A stretch of 64,000 nucleotides of DNA. It comes from Brenneria goodwinii. GTDB taxonomy: Bacteria; Pseudomonadota; Gammaproteobacteria; Enterobacterales; Enterobacteriaceae. The position numbers and the translations under genes were made by a program. How positions within the stretch are numbered: position 1 is the stretch's first letter; each line of letters opens with the position of its first letter. This document shows, in pieces, positions 15,001 through 21,351 of the stretch. Under the pieces are notes generated by a model. It was not told the origin of the DNA. It saw nothing but the letters and a program-made list of their open reading frames with translations, and made no database searches. Location of the stretch: the NCBI RefSeq assembly GCF_002291445.1, contig NZ_CP014137.1:4898001-4962000 (forward strand), given 5' to 3'.

Positions 15001-16219
15001 CTATACGGTGACGGCGCCAGATGGCGAGTCCGACAGCGGCACCCTGAACATCAATCTGGCGTCCAGCGCACTGGCGGCCCTGGACGATAGCGTCACGCTG
15101 TCAGCGACGGCGGCGCAGGAAGAGACGGGCTACAGCGACAGCGATGCGGGTTCCGTCACCTGGAGTTCGGCATTATTTAGCACTACCACGGGGAGCGCCA
15201 GCGGTACAGTCACGGTCGCGGATAATATCGTGCTGAAAGACGCTAGCATCACCTTTAACGTGAATTCCTCACTGAGCCTGAGTAGCCTCAGCATTAGCTG
15301 GGCGTTGCTGAATAGCGACGGGACAGAGCTGACGTCTGGCACGCTGAGCGGCGGCAGCGCGACAGTTTCGCTGGGCGGCCTGGAGTTGAATACCGGTGAT
15401 TATACCCTGAACTTTACTGGTTCTATCGGGCCACTGTCTATCGGGAATATCTCGGTGAACGCGTCGGTGACGGGGACCAGCGTGCTGCTGGATAACTTCC
15501 AGACTGATACCGCCACCGTGGAAGGCAATATCTTCGACGGCAGTGGCTCGGAAGAGAGCGCTTCCGACCAACTTGTTTCCGTGGCGACCACGCTCTCGAT
15601 TACCGATGTGAACGGCGCGGTCACCACGCTGAATCCCTACGTCACTAGCGACTCTGTGGCGACGGTGCAGGGTAAGTATGGCGTGCTGACGCTCCATATC
15701 GACGGCGAGTACAGCTATACCCTGAACAGCGATGTGGCGCTCACCGCAATCACCGAGAAGGAAACCTTCAATTATACCCTGACCGCGCCGCACGGAGAAA
15801 CCGCCAGCGCCGTGTTGACCATTGATCTGGCGCTGCAACTGAACGGCACCAGCCATAGCGATATCGCTACCAGTTCGGTCTACGACGACACCCTCTCGCT
15901 CGGCAGCGGTGCCGATACGCTGATTTTCAACCTGCTGGACAGTACGGACGCGGCGGGAGGCAACGGCAGCGATACCTGGACGGACTTCTCGCTGACGGAT
16001 AGCGACCGGATCGATATCAGTCAACTTCTGCAAGGCTGGGATGGCTCCGCCAGTAGCGCCAGCGACTGGATTTCTGTGGAAACCGTCAACGGTAACACGG
16101 TGATCTCTATCGACCGCGACGGTCAAGACGCGGCGTTCACCTCCACGGAACTGGTCACGTTGCAGTCGGTTCAGGTCACGCTGGATGAACTGCTGGAAAA
16201 CAACGCCATTAATGTCTGA
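2..16219 (+). CDS. Giant Ig-like-repeat adhesin (BapA/SiiE-like), type I secreted; 5' end outside window
   Basis: The frame is open from the first bases, so the N-terminus lies upstream of the window; about 5,405 residues are visible. Residues 1 to ~4500 are roughly fifty tandem Ig-like (BIg) modules of about 85-88 residues, each with the recurring elements TAPDAP, SGTAEAGS or SGSAEAGS, DADGNVLGSVT, GEDGSF, ALTNGE and DAAGN. The last ~900 residues are non-repetitive and contain three GEYGTLTIN/GKYGVLTLH-type modules, then a C-terminal stretch rich in Asp, Ser and Gly (SLGSGADTLIFNL) typical of type I secretion targets of the BapA/LapA group. The three following genes are TolC-like, ABC and HlyD-like, the order known for bapABCD. 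By family knowledge such proteins mediate surface attachment and biofilm formation; the ligand cannot be read from sequence. The size is close to SiiE. Confidence 0.93.
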   Translation, partial: APADLQVAADGTSVSGSAEAGSTVTITDADGNVLGSVTVGEDGSFSVPLSPALTNGEAVTISATDAAGNVSAPVTVTAPDTSIPDTTAPDAPVATVSEDGLTVSGTAEPGSTVTVTLPDSTTLTTTADAFGVYSIELSSALTNGEAVTVTATDAAGNVSAPTMATAPDLTAPSAPADLQVAEDGTSVSGTAEAGSTVTITDPAGNVLGSVTVGDDGSFSVPLSPALTNGEEISAVASDAAGNNSAPVSVAAPDLTAPAAPADLLVAEDGASVSGSAEAGSTVTLTDADGNVLGSVTAGEDGSFSIPLSPALTNGEAVTISATDAAGNVSAPVTVTAPDTSIPDTTAPDAPVAAISEDGLTVSGTAEPGSMVTITLPDGTILTATTDAFGVYSTELSPALTNGEAVTVTATDAAGNVSAPTTATAPDLTAPTAPADLLIAADGTSVSGSAEAGSTVTLTDADGNVLGSVTAGEDGSFSVPLSPALTNGEEINVVASDAAGNASAPVSVAAPDLTAPPAPADLLIAADGISVSGTTEPSSTVTITDADGNVLGSVTVGEDGSFSIPLSPVLTNGEEISAVASDAAGNASAPVSVVAPDSTAPDAPVAAISDDGTTVNGTAEAGSIVTLTDADGNVLGSVTVGEDGSFSVPLSPALINGETLTAIATDAADNASTPVSVAAPDSTAPDAPVAAISDGGTTVNGTAEAGSLVTVTLPDNSTQTTTAAANGTWSITLPEALTAGEQLTATATDEAGNVSAPVTVTAPDTSIPDTTAPDAPVAAISEDGLTVSGTAEPGSMVTITLPDGTILTATTDAFGVYSTELSPALTNGEAVTVTATDAAGNVSAPTTATAPDLTAPTAPADLLIAADGTSVSGSAEAGSTVTLTDADGNVLGSVTAGEDGSFSVPLSPALTNGEEINVVASDAAGNASAPVSVAAPDLTAPAAPADLLIAADGISVSGTTEPSSTVTITDADGNVLGSVTVGEDGSFSIPLSPVLTNGEEISAVASDAAGNASAPVSVVAPDSTAPDAPVAAISDDGTTVNGTAEAGSIVTLTDADGNVLGSVTVGEDGSFSVPLSPALINGETLTAIATDAADNASTPVSVAAPDSTAPDAPVAAISDGGTTVNGTAEAGSLVTVTLPDNSTQTTTAAANGTWSITLPEALTAGEQLTATATDEAGNVSAPVTVTAPDTSIPDTTAPDAPVAAISEDGLTVSGTAEPGSTVTVTLPDSTTLTTTADAFGVYSIELSSALTNGEAVTVTATDAAGNVSAPTTATAPDLTAPSAPADLQVAEDGTSVSGTAEAGSTVTLTDADGNVLGSVTAGEDGSFNVPLSPALTNGEEISAVASDAAGNNSAPVSVAAPDLTAPAAPADLQIAADGTSVSGSAEAGSTVTITDADGNVLGSVTAGEDGSFNVQLSPALTNGEEISAVTSDAAGNNSAPVSVAAPDLTAPTAPADLLVAEDGTSVSGSAEAGSTVTITDADGNVLGSVTAGEDGSFSVPLSPSLTNGEEVSAVASDVAGNASAPVSVAAPDLTAPTAPADLLVAEDGTSVSGSAEAGSTVTITDADGNVLGSVTVGEDGSFSVPLSPALTNGEEISAVASDTAGNNSAPVSVAAPDSTPPDAPVAAISDDGTTVNGTAEAGSLITVTLPDNSTQTTTAAANGAWSITLPEALTAGEQLTATATDEAGNVSAPVTVTAPDTSIPDTTAPDAPVAVISEDGLTMSGTAEPGSTVTVTLPGSFTLTDIADDVGGYSVGLPVALTNGEAVTVTATDAAGNVSAPTTAIALDTTAPSAPAQLLVAEDGSSVSGTAEAGGTVTITDAAGNVLGSVTADNDGHFTVPLSPALTNGEQISAVASDAAGNNSAPVSVAAPDLTAPAAPADLLIAADGTSVSGSAEAGSTVTLTDADGNVLGSVTVGDDGNFSVPLTPALTNGEEISAVASDTAGNASAPVSVAAPDLTAPSAPADLLVAEDGASVSGSAEAGSTVTLTDADGNVLGSVTAGEDGSFSVPLSPALINGETLTAIATDTADNASTPVTVAAPDNTPPDAPVAAISDDGTTVNGTAEAGSLVTVTLPDNSTQTTTAAANGTWSITLPEALTAGEQLTATATDGAGNVSAPVTVTAPDTSIPDTTAPDAPVAAISEDGLTVSGTAEPGSTVTVTLPDSTTLTTTADAFGVYSIELSSALTNGEAVTVTATDAAGNVSAPTTATAPDLTAPSAPADLQVAEDGTSVSGTAEAGSTVTLTDADGNVLGSVTAGEDGSFNVPLTPALTNGEEISAVASDAAGNASAPVSVAAPDLTAPDAPVAAISDDGMTVSGTAEAGSLVTVTLPDNSTQTTTAAANGTWSITLPEALTAGEQLTATATDEAGNVSAPVTVTAPDTSIPDTTAPDAPVAAISEDGLTVSGTAEPGSAVTVTLPNNATLTITADAFGVYSIGLPVALTNGEAVTVTAADAAGNVSAPTMATAPDLTAPTAPADLQIAADGTSVSGSAEAGSTVTITDADGNVLGSVTAGEDGSFNVPLSPALTNGEEISAVTSDAAGNNSAPVSVAAPDLTAPAAPADLLIAADGTSVSGSAEAGSTVTITDADGNVLGSVTVGEDGNFSVPLSPALTNGEEVSAVASDVAGNASAPVSVAAPDSTAPDAPVAAISDDGTTVNGTAEAGSIVTLTDADGNVLGSVTVGEDGSFSVPLSPALINGETLTAIATDAADNASAPVSVAAPDLTAPTAPADLLVAEDGTSVSGSAEAGSTVTITDADGNVLGSVTAGEDGSFSVPLSPSLTNGEEVSAVASDVAGNASAPVSVAAPDLTAPTAPADLLVAEDGTSVSGSAEAGSTVTITDADGNVLGSVTVGEDGSFSVPLLPALTNGEEVSAVASDAAGNASAPVSVAAPDSTPPDAPVAAISEDGLTVSGTAEAGSLVTVTLPDNSTQTTTAAANGTWSITLPEALTAGEQLTATATDEAGNVSAPVTVTAPDTSIPDTTAPDAPVAAISEDGLTVSGTAEPGSTVTVTLPDSTTLTTTADAFGVYSIELSSALTNGEEISAVASDATGNTSAPVSVAAPDSTAPDAPVATISDDGTTVNGTAEAGSLVTVTLPDNSTQTTTAAANGTWSITLPEALTAGEQLTATATDEAGNVSAPVTVTAPDTSIPDTSAPDAPVAVISEDGLTVSGTAEPGSTVTVTLPDSTALTATADAFGVYSIELSSALTNGEAVTVTATDAAGNVSAPTTATAPDLTAPSAPADLQVAEDGTSVSGSAEAGSIVTITDADGNVLGSITVGEDGSFNVPLSPALTNGEEISAVVSDAAGNASAPVSVAAPDLTAPTAPADLLVAEDGTSVSGSAEAGSTVTITDADGNVLGSVTVGEDGSFSVPLLPALTNGEEVSAVASDAAGNASAPVSVAAPDTTAPDAPVAAISDDGTTVNGTAEAGSLITVTLPDNSTQTTTAAANGTWSVTLPVALTNGEAVTVTAADAAENVSAPTMATAPDLTAPAAPADLQVAADGTSVSGTAEADSTVTITDADGNVLGSVTVGEDGSFNVPLTPALTNGEEVSAVASDAAGNASAPVSVAAPDSTAPDAPVAAISDDGTTVNGTAEAGSLVTVTLPDNSTQTTIAAANGTWSITLPEALTAGEQLTATATDEAGNVSAPVTVTAPDTSIPDTTAPDAPVAAISEDGLTVSGTAEPGSAVTVTLPNNATLTITADAFGVYSIGLPVALTNGEAVTVTAADAAGNVSAPTMATAPDLTAPTAPADLQIAADGTSVSGSAEAGSTVTITDADGNVLGSVTAGEDGSFNVPLSPALTNGEEISAVTSDAAGNNSAPVSVAAPDLTAPAAPADLLIAADGTSVSGSAEAGSTVTITDADGNVLGSVTVGEDGNFSVPLSPALTNGEEVSAVASDVAGNASAPVSVAAPDSTAPDAPVAAISDDGTTVNGTAEAGSIVTLTDADGNVLGSVTVGEDGSFSVPLSPALINGETLTAIATDAADNASAPVSVAAPDLTAPTAPADLLVAEDGTSVSGSAEAGSTVTITDADGNVLGSVTAGEDGSFSVPLSPSLTNGEEVSAVASDVAGNASAPVSVAAPDLTAPTAPADLLVAEDGTSVSGSAEAGSTVTITDADGNVLGSVTVGEDGSFSVPLLPALTNGEEVSAVASDAAGNASAPVSVAAPDSTPPDAPVAAISEDGLTVSGTAEAGSLVTVTLPDNSTQTTTAAANGTWSITLPEALTAGEQLTATATDEAGNVSAPVTVTAPDTSIPDTTAPDAPVAVISEDGLTVSGTAEPGSTVTVTLPGSFTLTDIADDVGGYSVGLPVALTNGEAVTVTATDAAGNVSAPTTAIALDTTAPSAPAQLLVAEDGSSVSGTAEAGGTVTITDAAGNVLGSVTADNDGHFTVPLSPALTNGEQISAVASDAAGNASAAGTVSAPDTTAPDAPTATISDDGGSISGVAEGGSTVTITLTDGTVLTTTADAEGNYSYTFPHAHANGETVTVTATDAAGNVSAVTNATAPLLELAANDNEVLLNLTTDAAVTTESYSDWGLLVVGALGNIASLLGDDSAQVTFTIDDGATADVVLEANATGGVLSLLSSMGVMVQQYSADTDSWNTVIDTANSQWASLLTIGNNGVTLNLEDMGEGTYRALAYNTTLLAVGSFISVAAEVTQTAAGVVSGEISYTGNLITDDDPIHGTDITPTGTVVTQVANSAGNVASVTEDGTTIQGEYGTLTINLDGSYTYTLTDTSTAALGRIDSFTYTITANGATATADLLVSLGTEISAPGNVIAVDDSASITFDTTVTAIDNGASSQSGFTVLNLGLGSVLNVGILDDLTNPIIFDVEEGATRTMTLQASVGGVSVVSGFDLYIYKFNDATQQYDQYRVVESWLTVLLVGGSSDALTLTLPSGQYLFLLDTAYGISALTGYTLNIQQDHVYTVETVSAGTSGNVMEDDTAPEGSVISSVNGTAIAADGTTSIVGEYGVLTIDVQGNYTYTLNAGVGADGITAPDSFVYTVTAPDGESDSGTLNINLASSALAALDDSVTLSATAAQEETGYSDSDAGSVTWSSALFSTTTGSASGTVTVADNIVLKDASITFNVNSSLSLSSLSISWALLNSDGTELTSGTLSGGSATVSLGGLELNTGDYTLNFTGSIGPLSIGNISVNASVTGTSVLLDNFQTDTATVEGNIFDGSGSEESASDQLVSVATTLSITDVNGAVTTLNPYVTSDSVATVQGKYGVLTLHIDGEYSYTLNSDVALTAITEKETFNYTLTAPHGETASAVLTIDLALQLNGTSHSDIATSSVYDDTLSLGSGADTLIFNLLDSTDAAGGNGSDTWTDFSLTDSDRIDISQLLQGWDGSASSASDWISVETVNGNTVISIDRDGQDAAFTSTELVTLQSVQVTLDELLENNAINV
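1021..3570 (+). repeat. Recent 1,275-bp tandem duplication inside the adhesin gene
   Basis: The segment from about 1021 recurs 1,275 bp later with almost no changes. It corresponds to 425 residues, or five Ig-like modules, and preserves the frame. The two copies differ at a few patches, for example the TAPPAP versus TAPAAP module junction, as expected from recombination between neighbouring repeats. Boundaries were judged by eye. Confidence 0.8.
11020..12790 (+). repeat. Long near-identical repeat of 7195-8965 within the adhesin gene
   Basis: About 1.77 kb here matches 7195-8965 at an offset of 3,825 bp, which is three times the 1,275-bp unit duplicated near the 5' end. Shared markers are the rare module with LPNNATLTITADAFGVYS and the module order that follows it. 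A separate block at ~5140-5550 recurs at ~12,800-13,210 with an offset of 7,656 bp. The gene has therefore grown by in-frame multi-module duplication. Confidence 0.75.
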
Positions 16220-16256
16220 GTCATAACGAAAACCCACGGCGCAGCAGGAGACTGCT

Positions 16257-17735
16257 GTGCTAGTGGTGTTTTTATTTAATCTATTGATTTTATTATGGAA
16301 TAATATGAAATCTTGTCGGGGATTCACGATTGGACTGGCACCTTTGTTGGCCTCTGTCGGGGGAATTTACAGCGGCATTAGCGTGGCGCAGATAGAACCC
16401 CAGCCAGGTATTATCAGCACCGGGCAGATTGTCGTTCGGGAGCAACTGCCCGCGCTCTCCGGGCCGGTTGCGCCGCCAGTCACCGCCAGAGTACCTGAAA
16501 GTCTGGATATTAACGTCGCGGTCGCCCGCGCCGTCTCCTGGCATCCGGATATTCGCGAAGCCATCGGGCGGCTATTCGAACAGTCGGAAGCGGTCAATGT
16601 GGCGCGTTCGCAATATTATCCGCAAGTGAGCGGCGGCATTAATAATGGCATTACAAACAGTTATAGCAACAGCGGCTATAGCCCGTCGCTGGTGTTGTCG
16701 GTTTCTCAGATGCTGTATGACTTCGGTAAGGTGGACAGCCAGGTGCGCGCCGCCAACGCCGGCGTGGCGCGGGAGCAGGCCAACGTGCTGGTGAGTATTG
16801 ACACCGTGGCGCATGGCACCGCGTCGGCGGTGGTTCAGGTGCAGGGCTACCAAAAGTTGGTGGCGGTAGCCAGGGAGCAATTGGCCGCTCTTGACGGCAT
16901 TAGCCAACTGGCGCGCCAGCGCAACGATGAGGGCGCCAGTTCCTTGTCGGATGTGGTGCAGACCAACGTGCGCATTGAAGGCGCTCGTTCGACGCTGCTA
17001 CAGTATCAGGCCAATCTCGACCGCTGGCGGGCGACGCTCGCCTCCCGGCTGGGCTGGGCGCGCATTCAGCGGGTCAGCGACGCGTTTCCGCAAAACCTGC
17101 AACGCGCATGCGACGTCAGCGATCCGGATGATCGATTGGTTCCGTCGGTATTGGCGGCTTACGCCCAGGCCAATCAGGCGCAGGCGCAGTTGGATGAAGC
17201 TAACGCCCGGATTCGTCCGACAATCTCATTGCAACCGGAAGTCAGCCACTATCTCAACGACCGTTACGCCAACAGTGAAACGCTGGATCGCACACAATAC
17301 TCCGCTTGGGTAAGAGTCGAGGTACCCATTTATCAGGGTGGCAGGCTGACCGCCGGCCGTAATGCGGCGGCACACTCGCTGGAAGCCGCCAACGCCTCGG
17401 TACAGACCGCACGGTTGGAAGCACGTCAGCAACTGATGGAATCGCAAAATGAAGCCCAAAGCCTGGCGCACTCACTGAAAATTCAAGTGCGGCAACAGGA
17501 GCTTGGGAAGCAAACCCGTGCGCTTTATCAACAGCAATATCTAGAACTCGGCTCCCGGCCGCTGTTGGATGTGCTGAACGCCGAACAGGAAGTGTTTCAG
17601 GCGCGTTTTGCCGAACATCAAACCCTGATGCAACTACACCAGCTACAACTCGATTGCCTGTATAGCACCGGTAAGATGCGCAGCGCGTTCACACTGGATA
17701 ATCGTACTATCCAGGCGGTGGAGATCCAGCCATGA
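16257..17735 (+). CDS. TolC-family outer membrane channel of the adhesin type I secretion system
   Basis: A 492-residue outer-membrane efflux protein. The GTG start at 16257 has AGGAG at 16246-16250, six bases upstream; an ATG at 16305 lacks a good ribosome site but would give a more normal signal peptide. The N-terminus is hydrophobic, followed by a Pro-rich linker and the repeated helical OEP halves, with alternating Gln/Ala-rich coiled-coil segments (for example TLMQLHQLQLDCLYSTG near the end). It lies 37 bp after the adhesin gene and overlaps the ABC gene by 4 bp, so it should form the outer-membrane duct (BapB/LapE role) for adhesin export. Confidence 0.9.
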   Translation: MLVVFLFNLLILLWNNMKSCRGFTIGLAPLLASVGGIYSGISVAQIEPQPGIISTGQIVVREQLPALSGPVAPPVTARVPESLDINVAVARAVSWHPDIREAIGRLFEQSEAVNVARSQYYPQVSGGINNGITNSYSNSGYSPSLVLSVSQMLYDFGKVDSQVRAANAGVAREQANVLVSIDTVAHGTASAVVQVQGYQKLVAVAREQLAALDGISQLARQRNDEGASSLSDVVQTNVRIEGARSTLLQYQANLDRWRATLASRLGWARIQRVSDAFPQNLQRACDVSDPDDRLVPSVLAAYAQANQAQAQLDEANARIRPTISLQPEVSHYLNDRYANSETLDRTQYSAWVRVEVPIYQGGRLTAGRNAAAHSLEAANASVQTARLEARQQLMESQNEAQSLAHSLKIQVRQQELGKQTRALYQQQYLELGSRPLLDVLNAEQEVFQARFAEHQTLMQLHQLQLDCLYSTGKMRSAFTLDNRTIQAVEIQP

Positions 17736-19915
17736 GCCAGTTAACGGAGATAAAAGACAACGCGGCGGCGGAAAGCGAAACACGGTCATTGTCCCACTGG
17801 GCTGCCGCCATTAGTTATGTCGCGGGTCATTATCGGCTGACTTTTTCGCCGGGGGCGCTTCAGGCCAGCGCCCGGTGGCTGGAAAAACGCCCGCTTCCCC
17901 AGGTGCTGCAACATCTGGCGCGTCAGGCCGGGTTGACGGCTCGCGTTCAGGATAATCAGGATATTTCCGCCTGGCATCTGCCGCTGGTGGTGCAGCTGGC
18001 GGACGGTAAAGTGGGGGTCATCGAACACTTTGATGGTCAGGACACCGTGAGCCTGTGTTTTATGGCGGACGGCAACCAGCTCAGCCAGCTTTCCCTGAGC
18101 CAGCTTCTGCCGGCGATCCACCATGTGGTGGCGCTACGGCCCGCGGCGGCGGTGAAAGACAGCCGCGCCGAGCACTACCTACAGACTTACCGCCCGGATT
18201 GGCTGTGGAAGCTTGTGCTATGCGATCTTCAGCCCTACGGCTATGTGATGCTGGCCTCGCTGATCGTTAATATCCTGTCACTGGCGGGGATTATCTTTTC
18301 CATGCAGGTATACGACCGCGTGATCCCGGCGCAATCGTACCCGACGCTGTATGTCCTGTCGATTGGCGTGCTGATCGCCATGGTATTCGCTTTTCTGCTG
18401 CGGCTGGCGCGTGCGCACATTACGGATATTCTCGGCAAGCGCGCGGATATCCGCGTTTCCGATCGGGTGTTCGCCCACGCCCTGCGGTTACGCAACAGCG
18501 CCATTCCTCGCTCTACCGGCAGCTTCATTTCCCAGCTCCGCGAACTGGAGCAGATCCGCGAAATGGTGACTTCCACCACGGTTTCGGCAGTGGTGGATTT
18601 GCCGTTCTTCTTGTTGTTTTTGCTGGTGTTGGCGATTATTGCGCCGCCGCTGGCGTGGATCGCGCCCGTGGCGGCGGTGCTGATGATTCTGCCTGGCCTG
18701 TTTATGCAACAGAAACTGGCGCGGCTGGCGCGTGAGGCTACGCAGGAAAACACGTTGCGTAACGCGGTGTTGGTGGAAAGCGTGCAGGGTCTGGAAGACA
18801 TCAAGCTGATGCAGGCGGAAAACCGTTTTTTGCAGCAGTGGAACCACTACATCAGCATCAGCGCCGAATCCGGCGTACGTATTCGCAAACTTACCCAGTT
18901 GCTGCTGAGTTGGGGCGTGAGCGTTCAGGGTATGGTGTATGCGCTGGTGGTGATGGTGGGCGCGCCGCGGGTGATTGACGGCGAGATGACCACCGGGGCG
19001 ATCGTCGCCGCGTCTTTGCTGGCGTCGCGCATGATCGCGCCGATGACCACGCTGTGCGGCGTGCTGGCGCGCTGGCAGCAGGTCAAAGCCGCGAAAGAGG
19101 GACTGGACAGCATCATGCAGCTACCGGTGGAGAACAACCAGGATGAAAGCAAAGTGCATTGTGATGTGCTGTACGGACACTACCTGTTCCACGGCGCGGC
19201 GTTCCGCTATCACAGTGAAGATAGCGCCATCGCGCTGAAAATCGCGAAACTGGAAATCCGTGCCGGCGAGCGGGTCGCCATTCTGGGCCGTAATGGCGCC
19301 GGGAAATCCACCCTGCTCCAGGCGCTGGCGGGCGGCATGGAGTTAGTGGAAGGCGAACTACGGCTCGATAACTTGAATCTGGCGCATCTCGACATGGCGG
19401 ATGTGCGGCGCAACGTTGGTTTGATAAGTCAAAACGCCCGGCTGTTTTTTGGCACGCTGCGCGAGAACCTGACGCTGGGCGCGCCCCGCGCCAGCGATGC
19501 GGAGATATTTACCGCGCTGGCGGTGTGCGGTGCCGAATCTTTTATTAAAAAGCTGCCGCTGGGGCTGGATCACCCGGTGATGGAAGGAGGGATCGGGCTT
19601 TCCGGCGGGCAGCGGCAGTCGATTCTGTTGGCGCGCATGTTGTTGCGCGATCCGAATATCGTGCTGCTGGATGAACCTACCTCCTCTCTGGATGAGCATA
19701 CCGAGCGGGAATTTATTCAGCGCTTAGGCAGTTGGCTGGCGGGGCGTACGCTGGTCGTGGCGACGCATCGTGTCGCCGTGCTGGAGTTGGTCGAACGGGT
19801 CATTGTGTTGCAAGAAAGACAACTAGTGATGGATACGTCGAAAGAGCAGGCGCTGAGTGCCCATCGTCATCGCAATGAACGTCAGGGGGGGAATCATGAA
19901 AACCAATTCGCCTGA
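17732..19915 (+). CDS. Type I secretion ABC transporter with inactive C39-like domain (LapB/BapC type)
   Basis: A 727-residue transporter-ATPase. Residues 1-140 form a C39-peptidase-like domain with no catalytic Cys at the usual position, which is typical of RTX and giant-adhesin exporters that bind but do not cleave substrate. A six-helix membrane domain follows at ~160-450. The nucleotide-binding domain has Walker A GRNGAGKST at ~519, signature LSGGQ at 623 and Walker B VLLDEP at 644-649. It starts with ATGA overlap on the TolC-like gene, implying translational coupling, and its 3' end overlaps the HlyD-like gene. Confidence 0.93.
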   Translation: MSQLTEIKDNAAAESETRSLSHWAAAISYVAGHYRLTFSPGALQASARWLEKRPLPQVLQHLARQAGLTARVQDNQDISAWHLPLVVQLADGKVGVIEHFDGQDTVSLCFMADGNQLSQLSLSQLLPAIHHVVALRPAAAVKDSRAEHYLQTYRPDWLWKLVLCDLQPYGYVMLASLIVNILSLAGIIFSMQVYDRVIPAQSYPTLYVLSIGVLIAMVFAFLLRLARAHITDILGKRADIRVSDRVFAHALRLRNSAIPRSTGSFISQLRELEQIREMVTSTTVSAVVDLPFFLLFLLVLAIIAPPLAWIAPVAAVLMILPGLFMQQKLARLAREATQENTLRNAVLVESVQGLEDIKLMQAENRFLQQWNHYISISAESGVRIRKLTQLLLSWGVSVQGMVYALVVMVGAPRVIDGEMTTGAIVAASLLASRMIAPMTTLCGVLARWQQVKAAKEGLDSIMQLPVENNQDESKVHCDVLYGHYLFHGAAFRYHSEDSAIALKIAKLEIRAGERVAILGRNGAGKSTLLQALAGGMELVEGELRLDNLNLAHLDMADVRRNVGLISQNARLFFGTLRENLTLGAPRASDAEIFTALAVCGAESFIKKLPLGLDHPVMEGGIGLSGGQRQSILLARMLLRDPNIVLLDEPTSSLDEHTEREFIQRLGSWLAGRTLVVATHRVAVLELVERVIVLQERQLVMDTSKEQALSAHRHRNERQGGNHENQFA

Positions 19916-21092
19916 GCTCGCTGTTGACGATCTGGAAAATCAATATGGCGGCGAAAGCCAGTACGCTGGCGCGAGGCGCGTGATTGTGATTACCGGGCTG
20001 TTGCTGCTGATAGCCGGGGTATGGGCGTGGTTTGGCACGCTTGACGAAGTTTCTACCGGTGGTGGAAAAGTGATCCCCAGTTCGCGCGAACAGATCTTGC
20101 AGACGCTCGACGGCGGGATCCTGGCGGAACTTAGCGTCCGCGAGGGCGCTCTGGTTGAAGCCGGGCAGGTGGTGGCGAAACTGGATCCGACCCGCTCGGA
20201 GTCCAATGTGGGCGAGAGCGCCGCCCGTTACCGTGCCGCGCTGGCCGCCAGCACCCGCCTGAGCGCGGAGGTTAATGATGAACCGCTGGCATTTCCTGCT
20301 TCGTTAGATGACAGGCCGGAACTGATCGCGGCGGAAACCCGGTTATATAACAGCCGCCGTGCGCAGCTTGCCGACGCTGAATCGCAGTTGAAACAAGCGC
20401 AGGCGCTGGTGGAGAGCGAACTGAAGATAACCGAACGGTTGGTGAAAACCGGGGCGGCGAGCCACGTCGAGGCGCTGCGCCTGCGGCGTCAGAAAGCGGA
20501 TCTCGATCTGAAGCTGATCGATCTGCGTTCGCAATATTACGTACAGGCGCGTGAGGAACTGGCTAAAGCCAATGCGGAAGTAAATATGCTGTCGGAGGTG
20601 ATCCGCGGCCGCACGGATTCGGTTACGCGGCTGACCGTGCGTTCGCCGGTGCGCGGCATTGTGAAAAATATCCAGGTGACCACTATCGGCGGGGTAATCG
20701 CGCCCAATGGCCAGCTTATGGAAATTGTACCGGTGGACGATCGTCTGCTGATTGAAGCGCGTCTATCGCCGCGGGATATCGCGTTTATTCATCCAGACCA
20801 AAAAGCGCTGGTGAAGATCACCGCTTATGATTATGCCATCTACGGTGGGCTGGACGGCGTGGTGGAAACCATTTCGCCGGATACGATTCAGGATGAGGTC
20901 AAACCGGAGATCTTCTATTACCGGGTATTTATTCGTACCGATCAGGATTATCTACAAAATAAAGCGGGCCGCCGTTTTTCCATTGTGCCGGGGATGATTG
21001 CCACCGTAGATATCAAAACGGGTGAGAAAACGGTGATGGATTATTTAATCAAACCCTTTAATCGTGCGAAAGAGGCTTTGCGTGAACGTTAA
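19896..21092 (+). CDS. HlyD-family periplasmic adaptor of the adhesin secretion system
   Basis: 398 residues when started at ATG 19896, which is preceded by a G-rich ribosome site (AGGGGGG) and sits inside the end of the ABC gene; a longer frame from 19857 is less likely. One transmembrane segment (~residues 29-46) is followed by a lipoyl-like half-motif (GGILAELSVREGALVEAGQVV), a long coiled-coil hairpin, the second half (VRSPVRGIVKNI) and a C-terminal beta-barrel. It bridges the ABC transporter and the TolC-like channel. It is the last gene of the adhesin operon. Confidence 0.92.
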   Translation: MKTNSPELAVDDLENQYGGESQYAGARRVIVITGLLLLIAGVWAWFGTLDEVSTGGGKVIPSSREQILQTLDGGILAELSVREGALVEAGQVVAKLDPTRSESNVGESAARYRAALAASTRLSAEVNDEPLAFPASLDDRPELIAAETRLYNSRRAQLADAESQLKQAQALVESELKITERLVKTGAASHVEALRLRRQKADLDLKLIDLRSQYYVQAREELAKANAEVNMLSEVIRGRTDSVTRLTVRSPVRGIVKNIQVTTIGGVIAPNGQLMEIVPVDDRLLIEARLSPRDIAFIHPDQKALVKITAYDYAIYGGLDGVVETISPDTIQDEVKPEIFYYRVFIRTDQDYLQNKAGRRFSIVPGMIATVDIKTGEKTVMDYLIKPFNRAKEALRER

Positions 21093-21290
21093 ATAACGCT
21101 CTGGCGCCGCGACAGCGGGAAATAAGGTCATTAATGTTTTTAACAGGCGCTCTATACCCAATTTGGTAAGTGCCAGAAACATGCCGGTAATGTAGTTATT
21201 CGTTTGTGAATGTGTCTGTCTCTACCCGCTCTTTGTCCCGGCGGATCAGGTCTCTGACGAACTCGCTTTATGCATGGGGGATTTGTGCCA

Positions 21291-21323
21291 ATCAGTCCAC
21301 TGGAAACCATCCAGCGGGCTGAT
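21291..21323. terminator. Imperfect hairpin between convergent operons
   Basis: ATCAG-T-CC-A-CTGGA pairs with TCCAG-C-GG-G-CTGAT around a short loop, followed by TTT. It lies between the 3' ends of the adhesin secretion operon and the convergent permease gene, so it may act as a terminator in both directions. The T-run is short. Confidence 0.45.
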
Positions 21324-21351
21324 TTCGGCTGCTTACAAAGGAAGCCAATAT